From positions 1 through 57,829 of the forward strand of contig JAEUPP010000025.1 of the NCBI GenBank assembly GCA_016790075.1: a stretch of 57,829 nt of DNA, given 5' to 3'. Positions 45,293 to 54,270 of this stretch are shown here, one piece after another. How positions within the stretch are numbered: position 1 is the first letter of the stretch; each line of letters starts with the position of its first letter. The notes beneath the pieces are model-generated. The model did no database searches, was not told where the DNA came from, and was given only the letters and a program-made list of their open reading frames with translations. This DNA comes from Rhodanobacteraceae bacterium. Its GTDB lineage: Bacteria > Pseudomonadota > Gammaproteobacteria > Xanthomonadales > Rhodanobacteraceae. The position numbers were made by a program, and so were the translations under genes.

Positions 45293-48271
45293 TCAGTCGC
45301 CGAAGCGCAGATTCTTCAGGCGCGCGCCCAGTACCTCGGCCGCAGTGCGAACTTCGGGTTCAGGCGCTTTGCGCTCGATAAAGGCGAGCATGTCCACCAG
45401 CAGGGAGCGGGCTTCCAGGAAGTCCGCCATTTCGGCGCGCAGTTGCTCGACAATGACTTGCGCCTGGGTGTCCTTGAGCAGCTGCTGCAGGGCAATGATG
45501 AGCTGCCCCAGCCGTGTCACGCCGATCTCGGTGGCATCGCTCAGATCGCGCGAAGCGTATTCGCTGACGCGCTTGAGGCGTGCATGGTTGGGGCGCATGT
45601 CGCCCATCACGCGGGCGTAGTCCGTAACTCGGTAGGCTTTGGCGAAGTTCTGGTAGTTGTCCAGCTTGGCCGCGCCTGCGGTTTCCATGTCCATCATGCG
45701 CAGCACGAAGCGTTCGATGCCCGTTAGGCGTCCCCAGGTGTCGGCAGCGAGACTCTCGGGAACCAGCAGGCTGGATGCCGTTTCCGCCGCCTGCTGGACG
45801 ATTTCGTCCACCACGGTCACTTCACCACGCGCACGCGGACGCAGGGCAAAGGTGGTGACGTCCTCGTCGCCGATGCGGGTGTAGGCCGTCAACACCTTGA
45901 GTGCTGCCGCATAACCGGCCATCTGCAGGTCGGAGTCACCCCATACCGGTTCGCCGTGATGGGTGGCCACGGTGTCGTTCAGGTGCATCATGGTTTCGAT
46001 CTGCCGCGCGACCTCTTGTCGCACCGCAGGCAGCAGGCGCTGCTTGAAGCCGGTGCGCTCGCCCGCCGCTCGCTTCTTGAGCATCAGGATGACCGTACCC
46101 TGGACATAGCCGCCCTTCTTTAGCTCGGAGGTGGTTTCAGTGGCGATGTACCAGGCTGCGACCACTTGCAGACCCGCGGCCCAGAAGATGCCGATCAGGT
46201 CACTCCAGACCGTGGTGTCCTGATGCGTGAACATGACGCATTGCATGCCGTTGTCCGGCATGTTTGCCGCCATCGCGGTATACGCTGCCACCATGTTGCG
46301 GCGGAAATCTTCGCCGGAACCTTGGATGGCCAGCGCGCGCCGGGAGTCCCAGATCCAAGAGTCGAACGGCGCTGGCGGGTTGCGGCGAAGCCAGGCGATG
46401 AAGAACTCGGTGATCTCGTGGTAGTTGACGGCATCGGCGTAGGGTGGGTCGGTGATCCAGAGGTCGGCGCTGGTCGAAACCTGAGATGCCTCGTGCGTTG
46501 CCACTTGCGCGTGTCCGGGTACGCTGCTGTATCGATACTTGACCGACTCGCCGGGGCGGATCTGCTGGAAACCACGAACCCCATAGTTGTAGAAGACGTT
46601 CAAAGCTTGGTTGTAGAAGACATGCTCGACCCCGTCTGCAGATGGCGCCCTTCCCGGACGCCCAGGCGAGCCCAAGCGCCACTGAGACAACTTGGCCGAC
46701 TTGTCAGCCAGGAACATGCGATCGAACTGCAGCGCCGCGGCGAGGTCGCCGGGCTGTGACCGCACTGCCTCGGCCACGAGGGCTGCGTAGTACAGCTGCC
46801 TCGGCATGTAGAGGTGTTGCCAGTGTGTCCATCCTCGCTCGCGGAACAATCGCGTAGTCTCGCCACCTGGTTCGATGGCCATATCCGGCACGAAGCCTTC
46901 CTGCTGCCACCGTTCCAGATTGGCGCCGACGATCTCCTCCACCCTTCGCTCCCGCTGCAGGTCGGCTGCGGTCGGCGCTGCGAAGTAGGTCTCCTGACGG
47001 CCGGCATCCACCGTGTCGCGAGTCACCCACTGAATGGCGAAGAGGCGTTCCTGCAGGATGTCGTCCGCTCGGGGCTTGAAATCCGAACGTTCCCACAGGC
47101 GCAGCCGGTTGCCTGTCGTGCCATCGGCCAGGCGGTAGTCTCCGCGTAGCGTCTTCACCGGCATGCGATAGGTCTGGCCATCCCGTTCATAGACCAGATG
47201 GCTGGACTGAATCGTTCCCACGGCCGCGGCGGCAAGCTCTTCTGGTGTGACGTCACTGACGATGCGAATGTGGAAGCGCTTGTTGGCGTGATCAGGCTCC
47301 AGCCTCGCGATGGTGCTGCGGATCTTGGACACGACCCACGTGGTGGACATCGGCACCATCCAGCCTGTCTCGGGGCATCGGGTCTCAAGGCAATGGAGCA
47401 AAGCTTTAATGCGGTTACCTTCGGCATCGTGCTCGATGCATTGGGCCTTTATCTCGCGCTCCACAGCTTCCGCTACCGCCTGTTGGGCGCGCTTGATGCG
47501 GCGCTGCTGTTCCGGTGTGGCGCCGATGATGTTGAACGTGCCCCAGGTCAGCATGCAGGCCAGTGGGTTCAGATCGGAAGCATAAACATTGCATCCCAGG
47601 CGCGCGGCCTCAAACGGGATCGATCCACCACCGCTGAACGTGTCGCCCACCTGCGGCTTGCGTCCGTAACGCAGTACGCCGAGTTGCTCGACGAGCTGTT
47701 CGAAGGAGTGCGCTTGAATACCCAGGTGAGCGTAATGGTGGTTGACCGCCGGCCAGACGGGTTCATAGAGCCAGTCTGCTTCGACTTCTTCCGGCCTTTT
47801 GCACAAGGCGGCTTTCTTCTCATAGCTGTCAAAGGTGGCGATGGCGGGGCGGTACAGCTCCAGCTTCTCGGCCAGCCCGATGTCACGCCGCCAGCCGGTG
47901 GGGCTGAAATAGCGCTCCGGATCGGTAATCGGGGTGAGTTCCTGCAGCGTCTCGACGTTGAAGGCGTTGTTCGCCAGAGCGCGGCGGGCCAGGCTCTCTT
48001 CGTCGAAAGCCAGCAGCCGTTCGAAGATATCGAGGTCCTGCTCCGGATTTTCTGTGGCTGGCAACAATGCGCCGAGGACGACGGCGCGGACCAGAATCAG
48101 TGGTTTTCGGCCCTTCCAGAATGACCCTAGCGCCGTCAGGGTTTGGCTCGCCTGGGCCTTGCGCTCTTTCTGTGCTTCGAACGAAACCTTCTGTGCAGGA
48201 AAAACCGTCTCGATCAGCGCAGGCGCATCTTTAAGGGCCAAAGGTGTGAGGCTATTTGTCGCTTTCTGCAT
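45293..48271 (-). CDS. DUF1156 adenine-specific DNA methyltransferase (defence operon)
   Basis: The 992-residue protein has the N-terminal DUF1156 region (LIETVFPAQKVSFEAQKERKA), a SAM-binding FSGGGSIPFEAARLG at about residue 210 followed by YASDLNPLACML, and the amino-methyltransferase motif DPPYADAVNY near residue 607, a gamma/beta-type N6-adenine arrangement. In such systems the host's own DNA is marked and unmodified DNA is attacked. Start choice: ATG at 48271; a TTG at 48289 would overlap the darG stop and add six residues. Other operon members lie on both sides. Confidence 0.92.
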   Translation of the reverse strand: MQKATNSLTPLALKDAPALIETVFPAQKVSFEAQKERKAQASQTLTALGSFWKGRKPLILVRAVVLGALLPATENPEQDLDIFERLLAFDEESLARRALANNAFNVETLQELTPITDPERYFSPTGWRRDIGLAEKLELYRPAIATFDSYEKKAALCKRPEEVEADWLYEPVWPAVNHHYAHLGIQAHSFEQLVEQLGVLRYGRKPQVGDTFSGGGSIPFEAARLGCNVYASDLNPLACMLTWGTFNIIGATPEQQRRIKRAQQAVAEAVEREIKAQCIEHDAEGNRIKALLHCLETRCPETGWMVPMSTTWVVSKIRSTIARLEPDHANKRFHIRIVSDVTPEELAAAAVGTIQSSHLVYERDGQTYRMPVKTLRGDYRLADGTTGNRLRLWERSDFKPRADDILQERLFAIQWVTRDTVDAGRQETYFAAPTAADLQRERRVEEIVGANLERWQQEGFVPDMAIEPGGETTRLFRERGWTHWQHLYMPRQLYYAALVAEAVRSQPGDLAAALQFDRMFLADKSAKLSQWRLGSPGRPGRAPSADGVEHVFYNQALNVFYNYGVRGFQQIRPGESVKYRYSSVPGHAQVATHEASQVSTSADLWITDPPYADAVNYHEITEFFIAWLRRNPPAPFDSWIWDSRRALAIQGSGEDFRRNMVAAYTAMAANMPDNGMQCVMFTHQDTTVWSDLIGIFWAAGLQVVAAWYIATETTSELKKGGYVQGTVILMLKKRAAGERTGFKQRLLPAVRQEVARQIETMMHLNDTVATHHGEPVWGDSDLQMAGYAAALKVLTAYTRIGDEDVTTFALRPRARGEVTVVDEIVQQAAETASSLLVPESLAADTWGRLTGIERFVLRMMDMETAGAAKLDNYQNFAKAYRVTDYARVMGDMRPNHARLKRVSEYASRDLSDATEIGVTRLGQLIIALQQLLKDTQAQVIVEQLRAEMADFLEARSLLVDMLAFIERKAPEPEVRTAAEVLGARLKNLRFGD

Positions 48272-48285
48272 GCCCTGATCAATCC

Positions 48286-49344
48286 TCAATGCGCCGAAGT
48301 CACGTCAGGCGATAGCCAGCCCTGGGAACGCAGCCGCTCTTCGGCAATGGCGAGCTGGCGAGGCGTGAATTGCCGCTTGCGCGCATTCCAGCCATAGACC
48401 TGGCGTTCCACGCTCTCGTGCTGCGTGGCGCCCTCGCGGCTCATCACCCAATGTACGGTGGCCAAGAGTTCCAGCCCATAAGGTGACTCGAAGCCGTCCA
48501 CCAGCCTGGTCACCCGTTCGAAGCGGGCGCGGCTTATATCGTGCTGATCCAGGTAGTCCCGGGCGTCTTCCACGGCACCGGGTACCAGAGTGAGCGGCTT
48601 GTCCGGCAGATCGCCGCCATCGGCATAACCGGTGATCAAATGACCTTCCACCGCCTTCAGTACATGCCGCAGGTTCTCGGCATAGGGGCCGTAGTGATGC
48701 TTGACGTACTGCAGACGCAGCGGCTCGCCGGCTTCCTGCATGAAGTACATCAGCTTGTGGACTTCCAGCAGGGTGACAAAGGGGTCGAGCAGTCCGCCGA
48801 GATAACGCTGCATCAGCTCAACCAGGGCAGCCCGGCCCGCCGTCATCGTAGGCACTTCGCGCACATGTGCCATCTGGTCATGAGCCGGTGCGCCCTTGGG
48901 CTCGAACACCAGCACGCGGACGTCGGCAAGTGTTGCCAGCGCACTCGCGATTCGCGGACGCACCTCGTTCCAGTCCAGCCCGCCCAGGCCTGCACCCAGC
49001 GGTGGGATTGCGATGGAGCGGATGCCTTTGGCTCGGATGACTTCGACCAGATCGACAAGGCCCGTCTCGATGTCCTCGATACGGCTCTTGCCGCGCCAGT
49101 GGCGCTTGGTCGGGAAGTTGATGATGAAGCGTGGCAGGGTGAGCTGCCCCGTATCAAAGACGAACATGCGACCGGGCCGTACGGCTTCACGCTTGCAGGC
49201 CGCTTCGTAAGCCTTGAAGTTTTCGGGATAGACGTTCTTGAACTGCAAGGCGATGCCGCGTCCCATCACACCAACGCAATTGACGGTGTTGACCAGTGCA
49301 TCGGCCTCGCATTGGAGGATGTCGCCCGAGGTGTACTCGATCAT
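48286..49344 (-). CDS. darG: DarG antitoxin: macro-domain DNA ADP-ribosyl glycohydrolase with C-terminal DUF4065/SocA-like domain
   Basis: The 352-residue protein has an N-terminal macro domain (residues 1-155: VNTVNCVGVMGRGIALQFK, NFPTKRHW, AIPPLGAGLGGLDW) that removes ADP-ribose from DNA, and a C-terminal SocA/DUF4065-like domain (about 175-345: KLMYFMQEAGEPLRLQYVKHHYGPYA) that in DarG proteins binds and blocks DarT. GAGGAG lies 8 nt before the ATG. It follows darT by 18 nt. The catalytic Gly-rich loop and Lys region look intact, so the antitoxin is probably active. Confidence 0.95.
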   Translation of the reverse strand: MIEYTSGDILQCEADALVNTVNCVGVMGRGIALQFKNVYPENFKAYEAACKREAVRPGRMFVFDTGQLTLPRFIINFPTKRHWRGKSRIEDIETGLVDLVEVIRAKGIRSIAIPPLGAGLGGLDWNEVRPRIASALATLADVRVLVFEPKGAPAHDQMAHVREVPTMTAGRAALVELMQRYLGGLLDPFVTLLEVHKLMYFMQEAGEPLRLQYVKHHYGPYAENLRHVLKAVEGHLITGYADGGDLPDKPLTLVPGAVEDARDYLDQHDISRARFERVTRLVDGFESPYGLELLATVHWVMSREGATQHESVERQVYGWNARKRQFTPRQLAIAEERLRSQGWLSPDVTSAH

Positions 49345-49362
49345 GGCTGTGCTCCTCGTAGT

Positions 49363-50013
49363 TCAGTAATACCAGTCCGGGCGCACTTCGACCGGCGGCC
49401 GATGTCCGTGTGCCGGAAGGGCGTTGACGGCGTGTCGATAGACCGTGGCCGAGTGCACGCCGATGCGTTCGATCAGATGCCACGGCAGATGTTGCTCCAA
49501 CAAAAACTCGGCTTGCTTGCCGTCTTTCAGACCACCGCCCCAAGTTAAAGCCTGTACCGCAGTCCAGTTGATTTCGCCTAGACGCGCCAAGTCATTGCGG
49601 TCTTCAAAAAAATACGATCCGGCGTTTGAGAGCGTGAACGCCCAGCGAGCAGGTTGTGCATCGGCCCAAGCCACCACCGCGTCTAAGTCTGCCTGCAAAT
49701 GGATGATGGGCGCTTGTCCGCCCTGATAGGTCAGTTCCGCATTGCGCCGGTGGATCAAATAAAGCATCACCGACCGCGGGCAGAAGTAAAACGGCACGCA
49801 GGCACCGACGAACAAACCGGGATGACTTGCAAGCTGAAGTTCGGTCAGTCGGCGCTGCTTGATGTGATTCATTCCAACCATCGTTCCGCCCAGCGCCCGC
49901 GCCAGAACCAATGCGTCCGGCAGCAGCCCGCCGGCCGCCACGATGGAGGGCAGACGGTCCACATGGACGATGTGGTAGATCTTGGGGTGTGGTGGCACGG
50001 ATGCGGCGTTCAT
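49363..50013 (-). CDS. darT: DarT toxin: DNA ADP-ribosyltransferase (DUF4433)
   Basis: The 216-residue DUF4433 protein starts with the NAD-binding KIYHIVHVDRLPSIVAAGGL, has IKQRR with an Arg at 54 in the position of the catalytic Arg, and KQAEFLLEQHLPWHLI with Glu169 as the likely catalytic Glu. DarT attaches ADP-ribose to thymidine or guanosine in single-stranded DNA, blocking replication; DarTG systems protect against phage. All key residues appear present. It overlaps the DUF3780 stop by 4 nt, so it is embedded in and coupled to the larger operon. Confidence 0.95.
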   Translation of the reverse strand: MNAASVPPHPKIYHIVHVDRLPSIVAAGGLLPDALVLARALGGTMVGMNHIKQRRLTELQLASHPGLFVGACVPFYFCPRSVMLYLIHRRNAELTYQGGQAPIIHLQADLDAVVAWADAQPARWAFTLSNAGSYFFEDRNDLARLGEINWTAVQALTWGGGLKDGKQAEFLLEQHLPWHLIERIGVHSATVYRHAVNALPAHGHRPPVEVRPDWYY

Positions 50014-50636
50014 GGCGCTTCGTCGGCGAACAACCCCAGCGATCCCTGGGCAGCGTCTTGCTCCAGCTTGCCTCGTCGTGCACGAGGGGCGAGCAACTCG
50101 CTCTGCGCCACATCACCCAGGGCATGCTTGAGCGCCACGCGCCAGCCCTTGCCCGCATCCATTACGCCGCCGGTGCTCATGGCGGTCATGCCGAACAGCC
50201 ACCAGCGCTCTTCAGGGCGCAACGCCAGCCAGTTGCGCACGGCGACTGGAATCTTCTCCATCTCCATCTGCTCGACGGCCCAGGCCAGTACGCACAATTC
50301 CTTGCCGAGCAGGCGGTCCACCGGGTTGTCGCCGACCTTCCACGCGCCGGGTTTGATGCCATGCGCGGCTAGACGGGCGTTGAAGGCGCGTTGCGCCTCG
50401 GCGCGAATGGCGCTCCAGCGCGGGCGATCCAGCAGAACACGGTCGATCACCGCGTTGTCGTTGCTCGTGCCCTGCAAGCCGAGGTGTTCGCTGATCTGAA
50501 CCTTGGCGTTACTGGCCTTGGGAATGATGATCCTGAAGTGATGCGGATCGGAAGTCGCAGGCACGCCAAAACCCAGCGTGTGCAGCACTCGCGCGCGCTC
50601 GTTGGGCGATGGTGTGTAGCCCGCGGTCTTGGTCAT
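50010..50636 (-). CDS. DUF3780 protein (defence operon)
   Basis: The 208-residue protein is recognisable by its company and by LGFGVPATSDPHHFRIIIPKAS and GKELCVLAWAVEQ..RPEERWWLFGMTA, the DUF3780 pattern. DUF3780 genes co-occur with DUF499 and DUF1156 genes in antiphage loci; the molecular role is unknown. The stop of the ATPase gene is 2 nt before its start and darT overlaps its end. Confidence 0.85.
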   Translation of the reverse strand: MTKTAGYTPSPNERARVLHTLGFGVPATSDPHHFRIIIPKASNAKVQISEHLGLQGTSNDNAVIDRVLLDRPRWSAIRAEAQRAFNARLAAHGIKPGAWKVGDNPVDRLLGKELCVLAWAVEQMEMEKIPVAVRNWLALRPEERWWLFGMTAMSTGGVMDAGKGWRVALKHALGDVAQSELLAPRARRGKLEQDAAQGSLGLFADEAP

Positions 50637-50638
50637 CC

Positions 50639-53600
50639 TCAGTCTTCCTGGTTGATGTCGCCAGGTTTCAGCTCGATTCCGGCGAGCTTGGCAAATTCTT
50701 TGAGTGCAAAGCCGGTATCGAAGGCGATGCCGTCGGCGATGGCGATGCTGAGCGGGGCGTCGGGTTCTCCGAGTACGTCACGCAGGCTGTTGGTCGCCCC
50801 TTCGATGATGGCTGCAGTGACTTCGCGCTCGTTGAAGCGCACGGTCACGGTATTTTCACCTTCACCGATCTCGATCCGTACACCTTTGAAACGAGTGCCC
50901 GGCTGATCGCGGAAGCGGTTGATGACACTGAAGACGCGGTCGGTGGTATCGAGCCTACGCTTGCCTTGCAGGCGTGCAGGCTTGCTGTCGACGATCTGCA
51001 CCGACTTGTCGCCGCTGGCCGGGATCTGAAAGTCGGCTGTCTTGTTGGCCTCGCCCGAGCGGGCAAACACCAGCAGGCGGCAGCTTGCGGAACCGATTTC
51101 GAACGGCGCGCCGTAACGGGTGCCGTCCTTGGGATTGGAGCCATCAAGGGTGTAGTAGATGTCAGCCTGTGGTGTGGCAGCAAGGGTGACGCGCCGTTTG
51201 TCGGCCGCCGGTTCGACCTGATGACGAATCTTGAGGTCGGCGAGCCAGCGCGTGGCTGCCGCACTTTCATACTGGCCCGTGGTGTCCTTGACCCAGAAGT
51301 ACAAGGTGCCTTCGGTCGAGCTGAAGCTGTCCAGATCTTCGATCTTGTTGTCCTTGTCGGAAACACTTGCCCTGGTCGACCAGTGGACGACCGGACTGTC
51401 ACCGGCATGGCGTGGCGTGAGACTGAGCACCGTCTCTCCGGTGTCCGGCTTGATGTTGATAACGGAAACGTTGACGGTAGCCTTGTCCTTGGGGAACGGC
51501 CCCTTCTCGATGTAACCGTCCTCCCCCAAGCGCCAGCGGCCTTGTTTCAGCGCCTCGGTCTTGAGCGTATCCAGGCCACTGCCACCCGGCATCCAGGGCC
51601 AGATCGGAGAGCACTTGGCGCGCGTGGCGACGTCCTTCCAGGGCGTGCGGCGGTTGTCCTTGCCGGATGGCCACAGGTATTCCTCGGCCTGCGCGAAGTA
51701 TTCGTCGAAGTTGTCTTTGCTCAGTTCGGCCACGAGCTTGTAGTCGGCTCTAGGGCTGGCCAGTAGTTTCTTGATCTGGGTTTCGGCGGACTGATCGCCT
51801 TGACCGAGCTTCAGTCCTTGATCAATGGTGACCCCGGCCAGCAGGTTACGGCCGTCCACCGGATCGCTGGCAGGGAAGTAGAGGCGGTTGTAGGCAGCCG
51901 ACAACGCCTTGCTGAACCGATCTTCGGATTCTTCGAAGCGGTCGCGGGCCTCCTCGAACAGGGTGTCGCCGGACTTGAGGCGCTTGTGGATTTGTTCGAT
52001 GGCGTACAGCTCGCGCAGCCGTTCCTCGACGGCGTCGGCCAGCATGCTGTCCTGACCAGTCAGCACCAGCAAATTGTTCTTTTCCTGCTGGTAGTCGAAG
52101 AAGTTCTGCAATTCACTGGGCGGTACCTTGCCATCCGGCTTGATGACAATGAGCGTGCGCGGACCGCTGAGCTTGAGTTCATCCAGCTTGGGCAGTACCT
52201 GCACGTCCTGATAGGCGATTTTGCTTACCGGCGCGAGGATTCCCGAGAGGCGATTGATCAGCGCCTGATCGACCTTGGGCTGCGGGACTTCCTTGGCGTT
52301 GCGCTCAATCTGGCGCGAGAGGTTTTCGGTTTCCTTGATGAAAAAGCGCTGCTCTTCGCGGTGGAGGTACCACGCTGATTCGCGCAGGCGCTGCAATGCC
52401 GGCAGGAATTCATCAGGCTTGCGCTGCGGTGCGGCCAGGAACTCGATCAGCTCACTCTCCGACAGGCCAATGCGCCCGCCGACGGCGCGTGACAGGCTGG
52501 ACGAAAGCAGCAAGGTCATGAGCTGCTGCGCGGCATCCCCGGAAAGTGCGGTGTCGATGTGCTCGGCAATGGCATTGCCCCCATCGGCGATATCGCGTGT
52601 CACCGCAGGCATCAGTTTGGGTGCAATGCGTTCGATCTCGTCCTTGACCTGCTCGTCGTTGAGATTGAGGTGCTGGGTGCCGACCAGGAAGATGTCGTCG
52701 GCCTCACGTTCATCCACACTCTTGAGCAGGCGTGCGCTGAATTGCATCAGACCACGGGTCTGGCGGAAGTTCTCGTTCTCTTTGAACAGCGCAACAAGAT
52801 GCTTGAAGGACGGATGGAAGGGATACGTTTCCCTGACCTGCTCGGCAATTTGCTCGATGCTGCTGGCCACGATGTAACCACTATCCTCAGCCTTCTTGAT
52901 CTGCTGTGCGTACTCCTCGGCGATGTCGGAGATCACACGCTCGTCCGGCAGTTCGTCGATCAGGCGTTTCTTGAGGATTTCGTAGATTTCGTTGCCCGCC
53001 AGTTGCACCGGCGTGATGGTCATGGCCTGACGCCGGGTTTCCTGTTGCAGATTGGAGATAGCGTCGGCCAGCGCCTTGGTCTGGGCTTTGTAGCTGCCGG
53101 CCAGGTTGGCGACCACGATGGCGCAGTTGGGCAGTTCCAGCGCAGCGCTCATCAGGCTGGAGAGGGTGTAGACCGCCATGTTGGCCAGCGTGCCTTGACC
53201 AAACACCTGCGTGCTGGCGTTGTCCAGATAGGGCGGCAGCTCATCCAGCAGGATCAGGGTTGGCTGGTCGCCGATGATTTGCTTCCACTGGCGCTGATCG
53301 ACGGCCTTGGGGCCATTCGCCCAATACGGTTTGACGGCTTCTGCAGCACCAAGCTGGGTAGCAATCTCGCCCCAGATGAAGTTGTCGGGGTTGTTGCGGC
53401 CGTTGAACGCCGCGATTCGAGCCTGTCCGAAGTCGATGCGCGGAGCCAGATCGGCAGGCAGAACCTCATTGCGCAGATGGGGATGCCGCGCCAGCAGGCC
53501 TAGCGCAATCATCATATGCGTCTTGCCGCCGCCCATTGCCTGGGTCAGTTCAAACACAGCCTGATCTGACTTGCCGGAAAGACGCAGCAGACCTTCGCGG

Positions 53601-53761
53601 AAAAGCTGCTCCATGCCATGAGTGACGAAGTTGCGCGAGAAGAACTCGCTGCCGTCGCCCGCGTCATTGATGAGGTCTGCGAGGTTCTCGATTCCCTGGC
53701 TCATCCGGTAGTCGCGGATGATGGGGTTGAACCGGCAGGCTTGTTTGACCGTCTTGATCAT
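50639..53761 (-). CDS. DUF499 AAA-like ATPase (defence operon)
   Basis: The start at 53761 overlaps the regulator's stop by 4 nt; the longer frame in the database-style track is the antisense-like extension through that gene. The 1040-residue protein has Walker A AMGGGKTHM (75-83) and Walker B TLILLDELPPYL (168-179), then VANLAGSY and a long helical middle. The C-terminal part includes a beta-rich region (YFWVKDTTGQYESAAATRW; DIYYTLDGSNP). It is the signature ATPase of helicase-methylase-ATPase loci and may act as a sensor or motor on DNA; this is inference. Confidence 0.9.
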   Translation of the reverse strand: MIKTVKQACRFNPIIRDYRMSQGIENLADLINDAGDGSEFFSRNFVTHGMEQLFREGLLRLSGKSDQAVFELTQAMGGGKTHMMIALGLLARHPHLRNEVLPADLAPRIDFGQARIAAFNGRNNPDNFIWGEIATQLGAAEAVKPYWANGPKAVDQRQWKQIIGDQPTLILLDELPPYLDNASTQVFGQGTLANMAVYTLSSLMSAALELPNCAIVVANLAGSYKAQTKALADAISNLQQETRRQAMTITPVQLAGNEIYEILKKRLIDELPDERVISDIAEEYAQQIKKAEDSGYIVASSIEQIAEQVRETYPFHPSFKHLVALFKENENFRQTRGLMQFSARLLKSVDEREADDIFLVGTQHLNLNDEQVKDEIERIAPKLMPAVTRDIADGGNAIAEHIDTALSGDAAQQLMTLLLSSSLSRAVGGRIGLSESELIEFLAAPQRKPDEFLPALQRLRESAWYLHREEQRFFIKETENLSRQIERNAKEVPQPKVDQALINRLSGILAPVSKIAYQDVQVLPKLDELKLSGPRTLIVIKPDGKVPPSELQNFFDYQQEKNNLLVLTGQDSMLADAVEERLRELYAIEQIHKRLKSGDTLFEEARDRFEESEDRFSKALSAAYNRLYFPASDPVDGRNLLAGVTIDQGLKLGQGDQSAETQIKKLLASPRADYKLVAELSKDNFDEYFAQAEEYLWPSGKDNRRTPWKDVATRAKCSPIWPWMPGGSGLDTLKTEALKQGRWRLGEDGYIEKGPFPKDKATVNVSVINIKPDTGETVLSLTPRHAGDSPVVHWSTRASVSDKDNKIEDLDSFSSTEGTLYFWVKDTTGQYESAAATRWLADLKIRHQVEPAADKRRVTLAATPQADIYYTLDGSNPKDGTRYGAPFEIGSASCRLLVFARSGEANKTADFQIPASGDKSVQIVDSKPARLQGKRRLDTTDRVFSVINRFRDQPGTRFKGVRIEIGEGENTVTVRFNEREVTAAIIEGATNSLRDVLGEPDAPLSIAIADGIAFDTGFALKEFAKLAGIELKPGDINQED

Positions 53762-53955
53762 GAACGCGCTCCGCTGGTGTTCTTCGTTTCCCCGGAGTGC
53801 GGAATCACAATGTCGTGCCGCTCGCAATAGCTCCGAATCAGCACTTCGACCATGTTCGCGATGGATCGATGCTCTTGATCCGCCGCAATACGAAGCGCCT
53901 CTTTTAGTCCGGGGTCGATACGAAAGGTGAGCGTGGCAGTTTTGACCGTGGCCAT
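53758..53955 (-). CDS. Ribbon-helix-helix (CopG/Arc-type) DNA-binding protein leading the defence operon
   Basis: The 65-residue product starts at the ATG at 53955, with GGGAGGG 4 nt upstream. TATLTFRIDPGLKEALRIAA forms the N-terminal beta-strand and first helix, and HRSIANMVEVLIRSYCERH the second helix, as in CopG-type repressors and antitoxins. The 4-nt overlap with the ATPase gene makes it the first gene of the operon. A palindrome at 53982-53998 upstream is a natural operator. It is most likely an autoregulator of the locus (inference). Confidence 0.88.
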   Translation of the reverse strand: MATVKTATLTFRIDPGLKEALRIAADQEHRSIANMVEVLIRSYCERHDIVIPHSGETKNTSGARS

Positions 53956-53981
53956 GGTCCCTCCCGAAATCACTGAAAATG

Positions 53982-53998
53982 TACTGCACTTTACAGTA
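53982..53998. promoter_or_regulatory. Candidate operator palindrome TACTG-N7-CAGTA
   Basis: TACTG (53982-53986) and CAGTA (53994-53998) form a perfect inverted repeat with a 7-bp spacer, 27 bp upstream of the regulator's start codon. A half-site-like CACTG lies at 53971-53975. Ribbon-helix-helix dimers bind short inverted repeats of this size. The promoter itself could not be assigned firmly; TACATT (complement of about 53978-53983) is a possible -10. Confidence 0.55.
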
Positions 53999-54270
53999 TC
54001 GGTTTGACTTCGCGTGTCCCGGACATGGCGCCCAGCAAGCGGAAATTTGAGCATCTGGTTGAAGTCACAATCGCAAAGCATGTCGACATGTCCGACGCTG
54101 ATAGCCGAGCGGCACATCGCCCTGAGTTCAATCGTGTGACGGGAAGGCCTGCGTTGGATGCGCGCCGGCCTGCGCGGAAAGCGGCAAAACCCCGAAGGCG
54201 CCGCCAAGGGAGCATCGGCGTGTCCGCTGGCCGGCAGTCAGTGCCCGCGCGGCAGATCGGTCGTCGTCCG
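53999..54270. other. Gap between the defence operon and the nitrilase gene
   Basis: No convincing gene is seen. A plus-strand frame beginning near 54027 reads MAPSKRKFEHLVEVTIAKHV and then becomes Arg-rich and runs antisense into the nitrilase gene. It could be the remnant of a gene cut at the island's edge, or chance. Confidence 0.4.

Noticed and set aside
54027-54270. Plus-strand gene starting MAPSKRKFEHLVEVTIAKHV, divergent from the defence regulator
   Set aside because: After about 30 residues it turns Arg/Pro-rich and runs antisense through the nitrilase gene. It is noted as a possible remnant only.
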